64,000 bases of DNA from Candidatus Kirkpatrickella diaphorinae (GCF_025736875.1 NZ_CP107052.1:2101001-2165000); one strand, 5' to 3'; shown: positions 53,938-62,522, counted from the first letter of the stretch. Made by a program: numbers and translations. Notes: generated by a model from the letters alone, not told the origin.

Positions 53938-55106
53938 CAGGATGACGCGCCGGGCTGCGAATGATCATGGCTTCCTGCGGCAACTGTTTTCGCCAGAAGG
54001 CGCAAGCCATTCCGCACTTCCCCGACAAGATCGTCCCGGCCCGACGTGATGGCGCCGGAGAGCGCCGCCAATGTAGCGTCGAGCCGCTCCATCCGACGTG
54101 ACATCACGTCACCTGCATGCTCCGAGGACGTCTCTGACAGGTTTTGCTCACTCATGCGTTTCAGATAGGGGCTGACAGCGGCATTTGTGTCTGCAACACG
54201 CTGGAGCGCGCGTTGATTGGCTGAGATGGTCTCGGCATTCTGCCGCATATTTTCCTGCAAACCAGCCATGAGGGCGACAAGCTGCGTGCGCGTCTCTTCG
54301 TTTTTCCCGAGAATGCGTTGCAGGCTTTCGAGATGTTCTGCCGTCTGCTCAAGCAATGCGCTGACATAAGCGGGCACGGCAGCCCCGTTATTATCCGTCG
54401 TGACGGGTGACGCCGTACTCGTCTGGCCGACGAGCCATTCTTCCATCTCATTGAAGAAGCGATTCTGTGCCTGGCCCGCTGTAAGGTCCAGAAAACCGAG
54501 GATAAGCGCTCCCGCCAGCCCGAACATGGAGCCGGAGAAAGCGGTTGCCATCCCGTGCAGAGGTTGCGCTAGGCCGATTTTGAGCTGGTCAAACATGACG
54601 TCGAGATTCTGGTCCCCGGCCGTCAGGCCGCCAATCACCCCGGCAATGGCGTTGACCGTCAGTAAAAGCCCGTAAAACGTCCCCAGCAGGCCGAGAAAGA
54701 TCAGCAGGCTTGTGAGATAACGGGAGATTTCCCGCCCCTCATCCAGACGTCCGGACAAACTATCCAGCGCCGCCTGACTCGCCTGAAATGACAAACGCAC
54801 ACGGTCACCACCCTGATTGAGCGTGATGAGTCGCGCCAGAGGGGCGAGGAGGCGTGGTGGGTCCGGTTGCACAAGCGCAGTGCGGGATTGACGGAGCGTC
54901 TCCGCCCATTTCACTTCCGGGAAAAGCCGTAAAGCGACGCGGATATTCCACAAAATGCCAATCAGAAGCACGGCGAGGATAAAACCATCCAGGACCGGGT
55001 TGGACATGAAGGCGCGATAAAGTGTCTGATGCAGCACAAACCCGATCAACCCGACCAGTACGAGAAACAGGATCATCCGGGCAAGGTAACGATGCGGTCG
55101 GGTCAT
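53937..55106 (-). CDS. MotA/TolQ/ExbB-type proton channel protein
   Basis: A 389-residue membrane protein with four likely helices (about residues 10-29, 39-58, 130-155, 195-220). The helix pair YLTSLLIFLGLLGTFYGLLLTV and HGMATAFSGSMFGLAGALILGFLDL is characteristic of MotA/TolQ channels. A cytoplasmic tail of about 165 residues follows with Gln/Asn-rich coiled-coil character. It overlaps the genes on both sides (1 and 4 bases), so the three envelope proteins are made together. The layout resembles ZorA of Zorya defence, but no ZorC/ZorD-type genes are present. Confidence 0.8.
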   Translation of the reverse strand: MTRPHRYLARMILFLVLVGLIGFVLHQTLYRAFMSNPVLDGFILAVLLIGILWNIRVALRLFPEVKWAETLRQSRTALVQPDPPRLLAPLARLITLNQGGDRVRLSFQASQAALDSLSGRLDEGREISRYLTSLLIFLGLLGTFYGLLLTVNAIAGVIGGLTAGDQNLDVMFDQLKIGLAQPLHGMATAFSGSMFGLAGALILGFLDLTAGQAQNRFFNEMEEWLVGQTSTASPVTTDNNGAAVPAYVSALLEQTAEHLESLQRILGKNEETRTQLVALMAGLQENMRQNAETISANQRALQRVADTNAAVSPYLKRMSEQNLSETSSEHAGDVMSRRMERLDATLAALSGAITSGRDDLVGEVRNGLRLLAKTVAAGSHDHSQPGASS

Positions 55107-55933
55107 GGCGTGGTCTTTTGCGGTTTATGCGGGTAATAGGCCTCACTTGGCGGCGCAGGCGCGGCACCCACAGCGATGATCTCAAGCTTGTCCGGCGGCG
55201 CGATATCCCCTTTCGGCAGGCCCTCGGCGCGCGGATAAATCCGCGTTGTCGCCACGCCTTCATTGATCAGCACGGACCGGACGATCAATGCGCGCGCCAG
55301 TGATATACGCCGCGGGACGGAAGGGTCATCCGCCTGCCCACTTGCATAGGACCGTATCGTGATGCGCAATCCCGGCTCTTTAGCCAGCGAGGCGGCATAT
55401 GTTTTCAGGGCCGTCAGCATGTTTTCATTCAGATTTGCGCTGCCCGGCTGATAAACCAGCACCATACCCTGCGCCGTCTTCCGAACGCGGCCCTGCGCTT
55501 TCGGGTCGATAATGACGGGGGTGGGCGCGACGGGCGGGTGGGTCTCGACGGCGACCGGAGGCGGCGCGATGACGACCGATTTCGGCGGCGCGGGTGGCAC
55601 GTCAGGCGGCGGCCCCACGCGACGCTCCGCCTCAAGATGGGAGGGCGGCATGGCGGGCGCGTTGTTTAAACCCTTATTTGACGGCGTCGCCGACGTGTCC
55701 GTCTTCTGAGGGGTGGCAGGAGCGGCAGGCAGGCGTTTCACATTTTGCTGCCGTGGGGCCTGCTTGACGGGTGCGACCTCATCAAGGGCGCCGAGATTTG
55801 TCGAAACCTCCGCAGAGGCGCTGCCCACATTGATACAGAGCGCGCCGATTGCGGCCATCGGGCTGTAAAGGTGCGGCACATGCCTGAAAAGGCACGAGAT
55901 CGGACCGCTCGATAGGAACCTGCTCGATTTCAT
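55103..55933 (-). CDS. OmpA-family exported protein with proline-rich linker
   Basis: A 276-residue protein: export signal ending GSASAEV (about residue 42), a long Pro/Ala/Lys-rich spacer (to about 150), then an OmpA-like domain starting GMVLVYQPGSANLNENMLTALKTYA with ITIRSYASGQADDPSVPRRISLARALIVRSVL. Likely periplasmic or outer-membrane associated and peptidoglycan-binding. It is the first gene of the envelope operon and overlaps the MotA/TolQ-like gene by four bases. The start may be further in, since 20 residues precede the hydrophobic part. Confidence 0.75.
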   Translation of the reverse strand: MKSSRFLSSGPISCLFRHVPHLYSPMAAIGALCINVGSASAEVSTNLGALDEVAPVKQAPRQQNVKRLPAAPATPQKTDTSATPSNKGLNNAPAMPPSHLEAERRVGPPPDVPPAPPKSVVIAPPPVAVETHPPVAPTPVIIDPKAQGRVRKTAQGMVLVYQPGSANLNENMLTALKTYAASLAKEPGLRITIRSYASGQADDPSVPRRISLARALIVRSVLINEGVATTRIYPRAEGLPKGDIAPPDKLEIIAVGAAPAPPSEAYYPHKPQKTTP

Positions 55934-55947
55934 GCGATCATCCCGCT

Positions 55948-56772
55948 TTATTCAGAAAGGGATTGCAACACCGTTACACGCAACGGTCCATGCAAATGAC
56001 TATTTCCGGCCACGACATTGACATCCTGATCAAAGTCGCTGATTTCCTGCCCTTCCGGCGTGGTGACGTAACCACCAGCTTCTTTGACGAGAAGAATGCC
56101 CGCGGCGCAATCCCACGGCTTGAGCCCGATCTCCCAGAAACCTTCATAGCGACCTGCGGCCAGCCAGGCGAGGTCAAGCGCTGCGGCCCCGAAACGACGT
56201 ATACCCGCCACTTGTGGCATAAGGCGCGTCAATACGCGAAGGAAAGGTGCGCGCAATCCCTCCTGCACTTTGGCGAAGGGGATCCCGGTGGAAAAAACAG
56301 CCTCCGACATGATGCGCCGCGCTGAGACGCGCAGACGGCGATCATTGAGGAAAGCGCCCACGCCTTTCTCCGCCCAGAACATCTCATTGGTTGCGGGATT
56401 ATAAACGATGGCGGCCGCGATTTCCGTCTGCCCATCCGAGAAACGGCGTTGCAAAGCGATTGAAATGGCCCATTGAGGGATGCCGTGCAGGAAGTTGGTC
56501 GTCCCGTCCAGCGGGTCAACAATCCAGCGCCAGGACCAGTTATCACCGCCGGAAGCGCCGCTCTCCTCCATCAGGAAAGCATAGCCCGGGCGTGCCCGCG
56601 CCAGTTCCTCGCGCAATGTTGCCTCAGCGCGCAGATCGGCCTGGGTGACGAAATCACCCGGTCCTTTGATGCTGACCTGAAGTTGTTCCACTTCGGAAAA
56701 ATCCCGCAACAGGCGCTTCGCCGCCTTGATGGCGGCATTTTGCATGACGGTAATGTGCGGGGAGAGGCGCAT
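55948..56772 (-). CDS. suhB: Inositol monophosphatase family protein (SuhB-like)
   Basis: A 274-residue Mg-dependent phosphatase with the full motif set: FVTQADLRAE, EESGA (metal Glu), IVDPLDGTTNFLHGIPQWAISIAL, and KPWDCAAGILLVKEAGG. This is the more canonical of the two family members in the window and resembles SuhB, inositol-1-phosphatase. AGGA lies 9 bases before ATG 56772. It sits between efp and the envelope operon on the same strand. With iolD/iolE in the window it may take part in inositol metabolism, but SuhB is widespread. Confidence 0.86.
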   Translation of the reverse strand: MRLSPHITVMQNAAIKAAKRLLRDFSEVEQLQVSIKGPGDFVTQADLRAEATLREELARARPGYAFLMEESGASGGDNWSWRWIVDPLDGTTNFLHGIPQWAISIALQRRFSDGQTEIAAAIVYNPATNEMFWAEKGVGAFLNDRRLRVSARRIMSEAVFSTGIPFAKVQEGLRAPFLRVLTRLMPQVAGIRRFGAAALDLAWLAAGRYEGFWEIGLKPWDCAAGILLVKEAGGYVTTPEGQEISDFDQDVNVVAGNSHLHGPLRVTVLQSLSE

Positions 56773-56846
56773 AAATAACGAGTCCTGATAACGAAAAAGA
56801 AATTGAAAATGCGACGCCCTCGTAAAAGCGCGTTGCTTTTAAGATT

Positions 56847-57410
56847 TTACTTTGCGCGCTCGACGTAGGAGGCGTCTTCCGTCCGGACGACGACCTTTTC
56901 CCCCGCTTCAATAAAAGGCGGCACCATGGTTTTGACACCGTTGGAAAGAAGAGCCGGTTTGTAGGAGGAACTGGCGGTCTGGCCTTTCACGACAGGGTCA
57001 GCCTCGACAATTTCCAACGTCACATTGGGCGGAAGTGAGACGCCAACCGGGTCGCCTTCAACGAGCTTGACGTTAAGCGCCATATTATCCTGCAGAAAAG
57101 GCAGTTGATCCCCAAAGAAATCCTTGTGCAGCACGACCTGCTCAAATGTTTCCGGGTCCATCAGGACGATGTTGTCGCCATCCTCATAGGAGTATGTATA
57201 GTCCTTATCCTCTGTCATCAGGCGCTCAACCGTATCCGCCGTCCGCCAGCGCTCATTGGTTTTGTTGCCCGACGTCAGGTCACGCATTTCAACCTGAATA
57301 AACGCGCCGCCTTTGCCGGGTGTGATGATCTGCTGCTTCAGAACACTCCATCGACGTCCATCATGCTCGATGACTTGGCCGGCGCGGATCAGGTTAGCCT
57401 GCTGTTTCAT
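56847..57410 (-). CDS. efp: Elongation factor P
   Basis: A 187-residue, three-domain tRNA-mimicking factor that relieves ribosome stalling at polyproline. The modification loop TPGKGGAF carries Lys33, the site lysylated by EpmA. Domain II has YTYSYEDGDNIVLMDPETFEQ and domain III ends STGV-like SNGVKTMVPPFIEAGEKVVVRTEDASYVERA. Followed on the same strand by suhB (75 bases) and preceded by epmB. Confidence 0.97.
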   Translation of the reverse strand: MKQQANLIRAGQVIEHDGRRWSVLKQQIITPGKGGAFIQVEMRDLTSGNKTNERWRTADTVERLMTEDKDYTYSYEDGDNIVLMDPETFEQVVLHKDFFGDQLPFLQDNMALNVKLVEGDPVGVSLPPNVTLEIVEADPVVKGQTASSSYKPALLSNGVKTMVPPFIEAGEKVVVRTEDASYVERAK

Positions 57411-57566
57411 AAAATCTTACTCTCTGGGACGTGTCGAACGGGTTCAGGTCACTGCCATAGCGGCCCGCGGAGGTTTTTTACGCTTCTCGCGGGGTTTGGG
57501 CAAGACGGCGGCAGCACGGAGTCCGTGCATGGGCGGCGGGCAGAGCGGATCGCGTTGGGAGACCTG

Positions 57567-58619
57567 TCAGAAATCGCTGTTCGGCCATTTGTGGTGGCGG
57601 CCCTTCGGGTCCGTGACGCCCTCCATCATTGTCGGGCCCGCCTCAAGATAATGCGGTCCCAGCGGCACTTTGCCATATCCGCCAGCAATATCCATTACAT
57701 AAGTCGGCCAGGCGAGGCCCGTCACCCGCCCGCGTAAACCGCGCAGAATGTTCAGCCCTCTCTCAACAGGCACTCGGAAATGCTCTGTCCCTGGGGCCGG
57801 GTCAAGATGATGAAGGTAATAGGGTTTGACGCCAAGCCGCACCAGCCGCCGCAATAAGGCCTCCATCACCTCCACCGAATCATTGACGCCGCGCAGCAGG
57901 ACGGATTGACTTAACATTGGAATGCCGCGCTTTTGCACGTGGCGCAGTGCCTGGGACGCCGCTTCGGACAGTTCGGCGGCGTGGTTGACATGGGTGACAA
58001 GCCAGAGGGCCTTCTCCGTTGAAAGCGCGTCCAGAAGGGCCGGGGTCAGTCTTTCAGGGTCCGCCACCGGCACGCGGGAATGGATGCGGATGATGTCGAT
58101 ATGCGCCATGTCAGAGAGGGCGGCGATGATGCGCCCCAGGCGGCGGGGGCTGAGCATGAGGGGATCCCCGCCTGTCAGGATCACCTCTCGCACGTCCGGA
58201 TGCTGGCGGAACCAACCCAGCGCGGCTTCAAGTTCCGCATCTGTCAGCAGGCCCCCTTCCGCGCCAACGCGTTCCCGCCGGAAGCAGAAGCGGCAGTAAA
58301 TGGGGCAGATGAGAAGCGGCGTGAGCAACGCGCGATCTTCATATCGATGCACAACGCCTTTAACCGGCGTATGACGCGCATCGCCAATCGGGTCCGCCAT
58401 CTGAAACGCGGCCTGATCAAGCTCTTCCACACGCGGGATAACCTGACGACCAATCGGGTCGTCGGCAGATTGAATGAGGTCGCGGAAGGCCGGCGTAATC
58501 GCGATATCGTAACGTGCCTCAACAAGGCGCAGGGGGTCCATCATGGCGGGGCTGACAAGGCCAGCCTCGACCAATGCGGCGACATCCCTTATGGAACTGG
58601 ATTTGGCGTTTCCCGACAT
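57567..58619 (-). CDS. epmB: EF-P beta-lysylation protein EpmB (KamA-type radical SAM)
   Basis: A lysine 2,3-aminomutase homologue of 350 residues that makes (R)-beta-lysine for EF-P. The radical-SAM cluster is C105/C109/C112 in CPIYCRFCFRRE. EVILTGGDPLMLS follows, and the PLP lysine is in AGGYGKVPL near the C-terminus, preceded by YYLHHLDPAPGTEHF. The short length and lack of a C-terminal extension fit EpmB rather than a free-lysine aminomutase. Transcribed divergently from epmA with 45 bases between. Confidence 0.94.
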   Translation of the reverse strand: MSGNAKSSSIRDVAALVEAGLVSPAMMDPLRLVEARYDIAITPAFRDLIQSADDPIGRQVIPRVEELDQAAFQMADPIGDARHTPVKGVVHRYEDRALLTPLLICPIYCRFCFRRERVGAEGGLLTDAELEAALGWFRQHPDVREVILTGGDPLMLSPRRLGRIIAALSDMAHIDIIRIHSRVPVADPERLTPALLDALSTEKALWLVTHVNHAAELSEAASQALRHVQKRGIPMLSQSVLLRGVNDSVEVMEALLRRLVRLGVKPYYLHHLDPAPGTEHFRVPVERGLNILRGLRGRVTGLAWPTYVMDIAGGYGKVPLGPHYLEAGPTMMEGVTDPKGRHHKWPNSDF

Positions 58620-58664
58620 ATCGGCGCGTCTTTAACGTAAGTCTCGACGGAGGTAAATGAAACG

Positions 58665-59648
58665 ATGCGCTCCCGACCCGCCGTCACGGACCGTCTGCCG
58701 CTTCTGCGCCGTCGCCTGTTGGTGATCAAAGCGATACGCGCTTTTTTCGAGGCCCGGAATTATCTGGAAGTTGAAACGCCTTATCTCGTGCCCAATCCGG
58801 GTGAGGAAGTGCATCTGAAATGTTTCGGCACATCTCTGATGACGCCGGACGGGCAGATCCTGCCGAGATACCTCCATACAAGCCCTGAATTTGCGATGAA
58901 ACGCCTCATGGCGGAACTGAAATCCCCGCTCTTCCAACTGGCGCGTGTCTGGCGCAATGGGGAGCAGAGCGCGACCCATCTGCCGGAATTCACCATGCTG
59001 GAATGGTATCGGCCTCATGCGTCCCTTTCCGATCTGATGGATGAGACAGAGGCGCTCATACGCTGTACCTGCCCACCCATATTCTCCTATCATGGTCACG
59101 AAATCGATCTCACAGCGCCATTTGAGAGAATGACGGTGAATGAGGCATTTCAGCGTTATATCGGGGTCGATCTCCTGACGATCGGTGAGGCGGCGCCGGC
59201 GCTTGCCCACGCGGCGGGCACTTCTCTAAGGGCAGGTGAAAGCTGGGAGGATCTGTTTTTCCGCCTCATGCTGGAGCGTATTGAGCCGCAGATCGGGCGG
59301 ACGCGGCCTTGTTTCCTTACGCATTGGCCCGTGGCCCAGGCCGCTCTGGCCCGCCGTGACCCTGCGGATGATCGTGTTGCCCTGCGCTTCGAGCTTTATC
59401 TGGCGGGCATTGAACTCGCCAACGCTTTTGAGGAACTGACTGATGCGGTTGAGCAGCGGTCGCGCTTCGAGCGTGATCGTGCGCGTCGCATGGTATTGAC
59501 GCCGGATCAGGATTGGCCCCTCGACGAAGCATTTCTGGCCGCCCTCCCGGATATGCCGCCTTGCAGCGGTATCGCTTTGGGTGTGGATCGACTCGTCATG
59601 CTGGCTGCTTCCACGACAGAGATTGCAAATATCCGTTGGATTGAATAA
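58665..59648 (+). CDS. epmA: EF-P lysine lysyltransferase EpmA
   Basis: A 327-residue class II lysyl-tRNA-synthetase paralogue lacking the anticodon-binding domain; it ligates (beta-)lysine to EF-P. Class II motif 1 lies in VIKAIRAFFEARNYLEVETPYLV, motif 2 in LARVWRNGEQSATHLPEFTMLEWYR, and motif 3 in PPCSGIALGVDRLVMLAA. ATG 58665 is chosen; GGAGG lies about 12 bases upstream. Divergent from epmB. Confidence 0.95.
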   Translation: MRSRPAVTDRLPLLRRRLLVIKAIRAFFEARNYLEVETPYLVPNPGEEVHLKCFGTSLMTPDGQILPRYLHTSPEFAMKRLMAELKSPLFQLARVWRNGEQSATHLPEFTMLEWYRPHASLSDLMDETEALIRCTCPPIFSYHGHEIDLTAPFERMTVNEAFQRYIGVDLLTIGEAAPALAHAAGTSLRAGESWEDLFFRLMLERIEPQIGRTRPCFLTHWPVAQAALARRDPADDRVALRFELYLAGIELANAFEELTDAVEQRSRFERDRARRMVLTPDQDWPLDEAFLAALPDMPPCSGIALGVDRLVMLAASTTEIANIRWIE

Positions 59649-59745
59649 CGTGATGGCCAGTGTCGTGTGTTGTGAAACGCCTTGCGCAGGGTTTGCCGAG
59701 ACGCGCGTTTCATCGTGATACGACAACAAAGATGGTGGCATTCTG

Positions 59746-60156
59746 ATGCGATTGTTACGATTTCTGCCGGTCATCGGGGTGTTAGCCCTCTCAGCCTGCG
59801 CGACGCCCACATTGCAGCAACGTAAAGTTCTCGATTCCATGATCGGCAAATCCGATGTGGATGTCGTCCGGGCCTTCGGTGTGCCTTCCCGAAGCTTTGA
59901 GGCGGGTGGCCGCGTCTTCCTCGCTTATATTAATAATCAGACGGATTACACGCCCGGAAGTGGCGGTTGGGGCTGGGGTTTCGGCGGCGGCCCCTGGGCT
60001 GGCGGATGGGGTGGCCCGTGGGGCGGCGGCCCTTGGGGTGGTGGCTGGGGTGGTATGTATGTGCCGCCGACAGCTTATAACGTGTCCTGTCAGACCACCT
60101 TTGAGCTGCTCAAAGGGCGTGTTGTCGATTGGACGATGCGAGGTGACGGTTGCTAA
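59746..60156 (+). CDS. Lipoprotein with Gly/Trp-rich insert
   Basis: A 136-residue predicted lipoprotein: signal LLRFLPVIGVLALSAC, lipobox Cys18. The segment LDSMIGKSDVDVVRAFGVPSRSFEAGG resembles the SmpA/OmlA (BamE-like) opening. A 33-residue insert (about residues 73-103) is almost only Gly, Trp and Pro. The end holds two Cys (NVSCQTTFELLKGRVVDW then GDGC) that could pair. Function unknown. It overlaps the extended frame of the next gene, so the two may be co-transcribed. Confidence 0.72.
   Translation: MRLLRFLPVIGVLALSACATPTLQQRKVLDSMIGKSDVDVVRAFGVPSRSFEAGGRVFLAYINNQTDYTPGSGGWGWGFGGGPWAGGWGGPWGGGPWGGGWGGMYVPPTAYNVSCQTTFELLKGRVVDWTMRGDGC
59965..60055 (+). repeat. Low-complexity Gly/Trp-coding tandem repeat
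   Basis: Imperfect repeats of GGCGG(C/T)CCNTGGGG-like units encode GGPWGGGW-type peptides inside the lipoprotein. Such repeats are prone to slippage, so length may differ between strains. Confidence 0.6.
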
Positions 60157-60179
60157 AAAGCCCTTCGAGATATCCCGGC

Positions 60180-60929
60180 ATGGTCCGTATCTTTCTCAGG
60201 CGTTTCACTGGCCTGCCGGGCCTCGGCGCCGTGCTGTTGACAGCGTGTTCCGGCACGTCGCACCTTTCTGACGGCAAAGTCAGCCCGCAACCGGCCCTCT
60301 CGCAGAAATCCGTCGTCACGACGAAAATCCTGCCGACAACCGACCCGGATGTGACATTCGCGCAGTTTCATCAGGAGAAGATCACATCTCCCATCGCCTA
60401 TCACACCCCGCCCGTGTCCGCTTTCCGGGATCGTCCTTTCAAGGACACGCTCAGCACATCGCTCGAAGCTGCAGATTACATTTTTGCGTTGAAAAAAGCG
60501 GGTTGGTTTCCCCTATTGGGCGGTGACATTTCCCTGACAATTCTCGTGCCCTCCAATGAGGCGATGGAAGCGGATGCGCGTTTTGCGGACCAGTCGATTT
60601 TCCAGCCCGAACGTAAGGCGGCACTGCGTCAAGCGCTTGGTGGGACGATCCTGATCGGCACCTGGGACAAGTCGCATATCATGGCGGCCCTCAAACGTCA
60701 TCGCGCCACGACGCTCGCGCTCCGCACGATCGACCATCGCTTCATTAATGTGTCGATGGACGCACAGACTCTTCAGCCGGTCTTTATCGGGGCAGGCGGG
60801 AAAGCCCTTATCCTCTGGGGTGACGCGACGGAACAGACAAATGGCGTGTTCTACATCGCAAAAAACCTTATCGACCCGGTATCCCCAACGCCGAAAGCTG
60901 GGCGCACAATGTTGCAAACGGCGCATTGA
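60180..60929 (+). CDS. Fasciclin-domain lipoprotein
   Basis: About 249 residues. The signal GLPGLGAVLLTAC ends in a lipobox. The mature part contains a fasciclin (FAS1)-like domain: DTLSTSLEAADYIFALKKAGWFPLL, then LTILVPSNEAMEA and RKAALRQALGGTIL, with a divergent second half ending NGVFYIAKNLIDPV. FAS1 proteins are surface adhesion-like. ATG 60180 is taken; TTG 60150 is in frame but overlaps the upstream gene. Its last 62 bases overlap the convergent ThiE-like gene, an unusually long tail-to-tail overlap. Confidence 0.75.
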   Translation: MVRIFLRRFTGLPGLGAVLLTACSGTSHLSDGKVSPQPALSQKSVVTTKILPTTDPDVTFAQFHQEKITSPIAYHTPPVSAFRDRPFKDTLSTSLEAADYIFALKKAGWFPLLGGDISLTILVPSNEAMEADARFADQSIFQPERKAALRQALGGTILIGTWDKSHIMAALKRHRATTLALRTIDHRFINVSMDAQTLQPVFIGAGGKALILWGDATEQTNGVFYIAKNLIDPVSPTPKAGRTMLQTAH

Positions 60930-61458
60930 AATCGAGCCTTAACAGCAGGAAATCGACGCCGAGCCGGGTCAGTGCCTCAACCTCATTTGCCGTTTCAATG
61001 TTTTCGCAAACGAGCGGTAATTCCGTCATTTCCATCCACCAGGCGGCGAGGTCTGTCTGGTCGGCATTGATGGCAATATAGTCAGCGCCAGCCTCCCCGG
61101 CTTGCATGGCGGTGTCGCGACTTCCGCCACAGAAAACGCCAAGCTGCGTGTCAGCGGGGAGGCGCTTGCGTATCATATCAATCGGGCCGGATGCGTTGCT
61201 GATATGCACCCCGTCACATCCAAGCGCTGCAACCCCTTCAGGCCAATCTTTCAGCATGAGAGCGACATTATTTTGCAGGCAAGTCTCCCGAATAGCCTCA
61301 ACCTGCTGTCGAATTTGCGCTTCACCGTCAAAATCGACGCAGAACGCTGCGGGTTGGTAACGGTCCAGAATGGACGTGAAGCACGTCAGGGCGTCGTGAC
61401 TTGAGAATGGTAAGGTGGCGGCCAAATAGAGTTCCGTTTTCATAATGGCGTCATGCAT
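60868..61458 (-). CDS. ThiE-like (thiamine phosphate synthase family) protein
   Basis: A 196-residue TIM barrel related to thiamine phosphate synthase: LYLAATLPF at strand 1, ALGCDGVHIS, GVFCGGSRDTAMQAGEAGADYIAI. Key catalytic features are altered: where ThiE has NDR it has KDW (LKDWPEGVAAL), and the GQxD after GVHL is replaced by SNASG. It may be a divergent, possibly non-catalytic member. AAGGA precedes ATG 61458. It is preceded 11 bases earlier on the same strand by an unknown gene. Confidence 0.68.
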   Translation of the reverse strand: MHDAIMKTELYLAATLPFSSHDALTCFTSILDRYQPAAFCVDFDGEAQIRQQVEAIRETCLQNNVALMLKDWPEGVAALGCDGVHISNASGPIDMIRKRLPADTQLGVFCGGSRDTAMQAGEAGADYIAINADQTDLAAWWMEMTELPLVCENIETANEVEALTRLGVDFLLLRLDFNAPFATLCAQLSALGIPGR

Positions 61459-61469
61459 GTGCAACATCC

Positions 61470-61874
61470 TTATTCTGCAGCGCCATGATCCAGATATCCC
61501 GATAAAAGGTGCTGTTGATAATGTTCCGGAAATTCGGGCTTCAACGTCAAAGCCGCGGGGCGATCTGACAGAATGTCAGCGCCGCATGTCTGCGCCAGTG
61601 CGGTGAGGGCGGCCCGTTGCGCGGCGTTTACCTGAAAAACCACGCCTGATTGCCCCCCCCGTAAGGAGGTCGCGGCCAGATTGGCCGAATCACCACAATC
61701 GATTACGGACGGAATATCGAGTCCTGAGACGACAGCATGCCACCAGGGGAAACCCATCAGGGCAGCGCAATCAACGGGGGAGATGAAAGTGATCTGCCGA
61801 CCGCGCGCCCATTGCGCGGCACGTATTGCTGTCAGCCGGTCAGAAATTTCTATGAAACGACCATATGATTTCAA
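61470..61874 (-). CDS. Conserved hypothetical protein next to thiE-like gene
   Basis: A 134-residue protein starting at TTG 61874, which has an AGGGGGTAGG ribosome binding site. The centre has PSVIDCGDSANLAATSLRGGQSGVVFQV, a barrel-like strand with a conserved Cys-Gly-Asp. I believe similar short proteins sit beside thiE-like genes in other Alphaproteobacteria, but I cannot name the family. Probably co-transcribed with the downstream ThiE-like gene. Confidence 0.6.
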   Translation of the reverse strand: MKSYGRFIEISDRLTAIRAAQWARGRQITFISPVDCAALMGFPWWHAVVSGLDIPSVIDCGDSANLAATSLRGGQSGVVFQVNAAQRAALTALAQTCGADILSDRPAALTLKPEFPEHYQQHLLSGYLDHGAAE

Positions 61875-61974
61875 TCGAAACCTACCCCCTTGACGCTTGA
61901 GGCCGAAAAAGCTTCCCTGTCTCGGTCATTATGTCGTGCACCGCGCCGCCGCATATGCATTGGAGAGCTGAGCC

Positions 61975-62181
61975 ATGTCCGCAGACGATGATCCTCTAAC
62001 CCGTTTGGAAGCTGCTATGCAACGTATCGCATATGCCATTGACCGGCGCGCAGCGACTGAACCTGCGCCCGAGCCGGTCGCCTCGGAGGAGAAAAGAAGC
62101 GTCGCCGCGCATATCGACCTCCTCATTGCACGCATTGATGACGTGCTTGATCGCTGCACATCCGAAGAAGAGGATCATTGA
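61975..62181 (+). CDS. Small hypothetical protein upstream of zapA
   Basis: A 68-residue acidic, fully helical protein (LTRLEAAMQRIAYAIDRRA, then AAHIDLLIARIDDVLDRC), likely a short coiled coil. The TGA overlaps the zapA ATG (TGATG), so translation is coupled and a role with ZapA in division is conceivable. Family not recognised. Confidence 0.65.
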   Translation: MSADDDPLTRLEAAMQRIAYAIDRRAATEPAPEPVASEEKRSVAAHIDLLIARIDDVLDRCTSEEEDH

Positions 62182-62522
62182 TGGCTCAGGTCACAATTCA
62201 GCTCAACGGATATAATTACACAGTCAATTGTCAGGATGGTGAGGAAAATCACCTTCGCGCCATGGCAGCGCAGATTGAAAAACGCATTGACCGCGTGCGG
62301 GGCCTGGGCACGCAGGGCGGGGAGGTGCGCACGCTTGTTCTGGCGGCACTTCTGATGGCGGATGAGATCTTTGACTTATCCCAGGCCAAGCTTCCCGCAG
62401 GTGCAAATGAAGCGATCGCGCAGGCTGAGCATTTGTTGAGGGATGCAGAAATGCGCAATCAACGGTTAAAAATCCTGACGGAACGCGCAGAGTCCATTGC
62501 GGAGACTCTTGAACATCCCTAA
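62181..62522 (+). CDS. zapA: Cell division protein ZapA
   Basis: A 113-residue FtsZ-associated protein that stabilises the Z ring. The N-terminal VTIQLNGYNYTVNCQDGEENHLRAMAAQIEKRID is the ZapA signature, followed by LVLAALLMADEIFDL and a C-terminal coiled coil (EAIAQAEHLLRDAEMRNQRLKIL). ATG 62181 overlaps the previous stop. It is followed by 6S RNA and 5-FCL, the classical alphaproteobacterial order. Confidence 0.92.
   Translation: MAQVTIQLNGYNYTVNCQDGEENHLRAMAAQIEKRIDRVRGLGTQGGEVRTLVLAALLMADEIFDLSQAKLPAGANEAIAQAEHLLRDAEMRNQRLKILTERAESIAETLEHP

Noticed and set aside
53005..55933. Zorya anti-phage system
   Set aside because: Only ZorA/ZorB-like architecture is present; no ZorC, ZorD or ZorE type gene follows, and the neighbours are housekeeping genes.
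60868..61874. TPP riboswitch for the ThiE-like genes
   Set aside because: The short region upstream (61875-61974) lacks the conserved THI-box elements.
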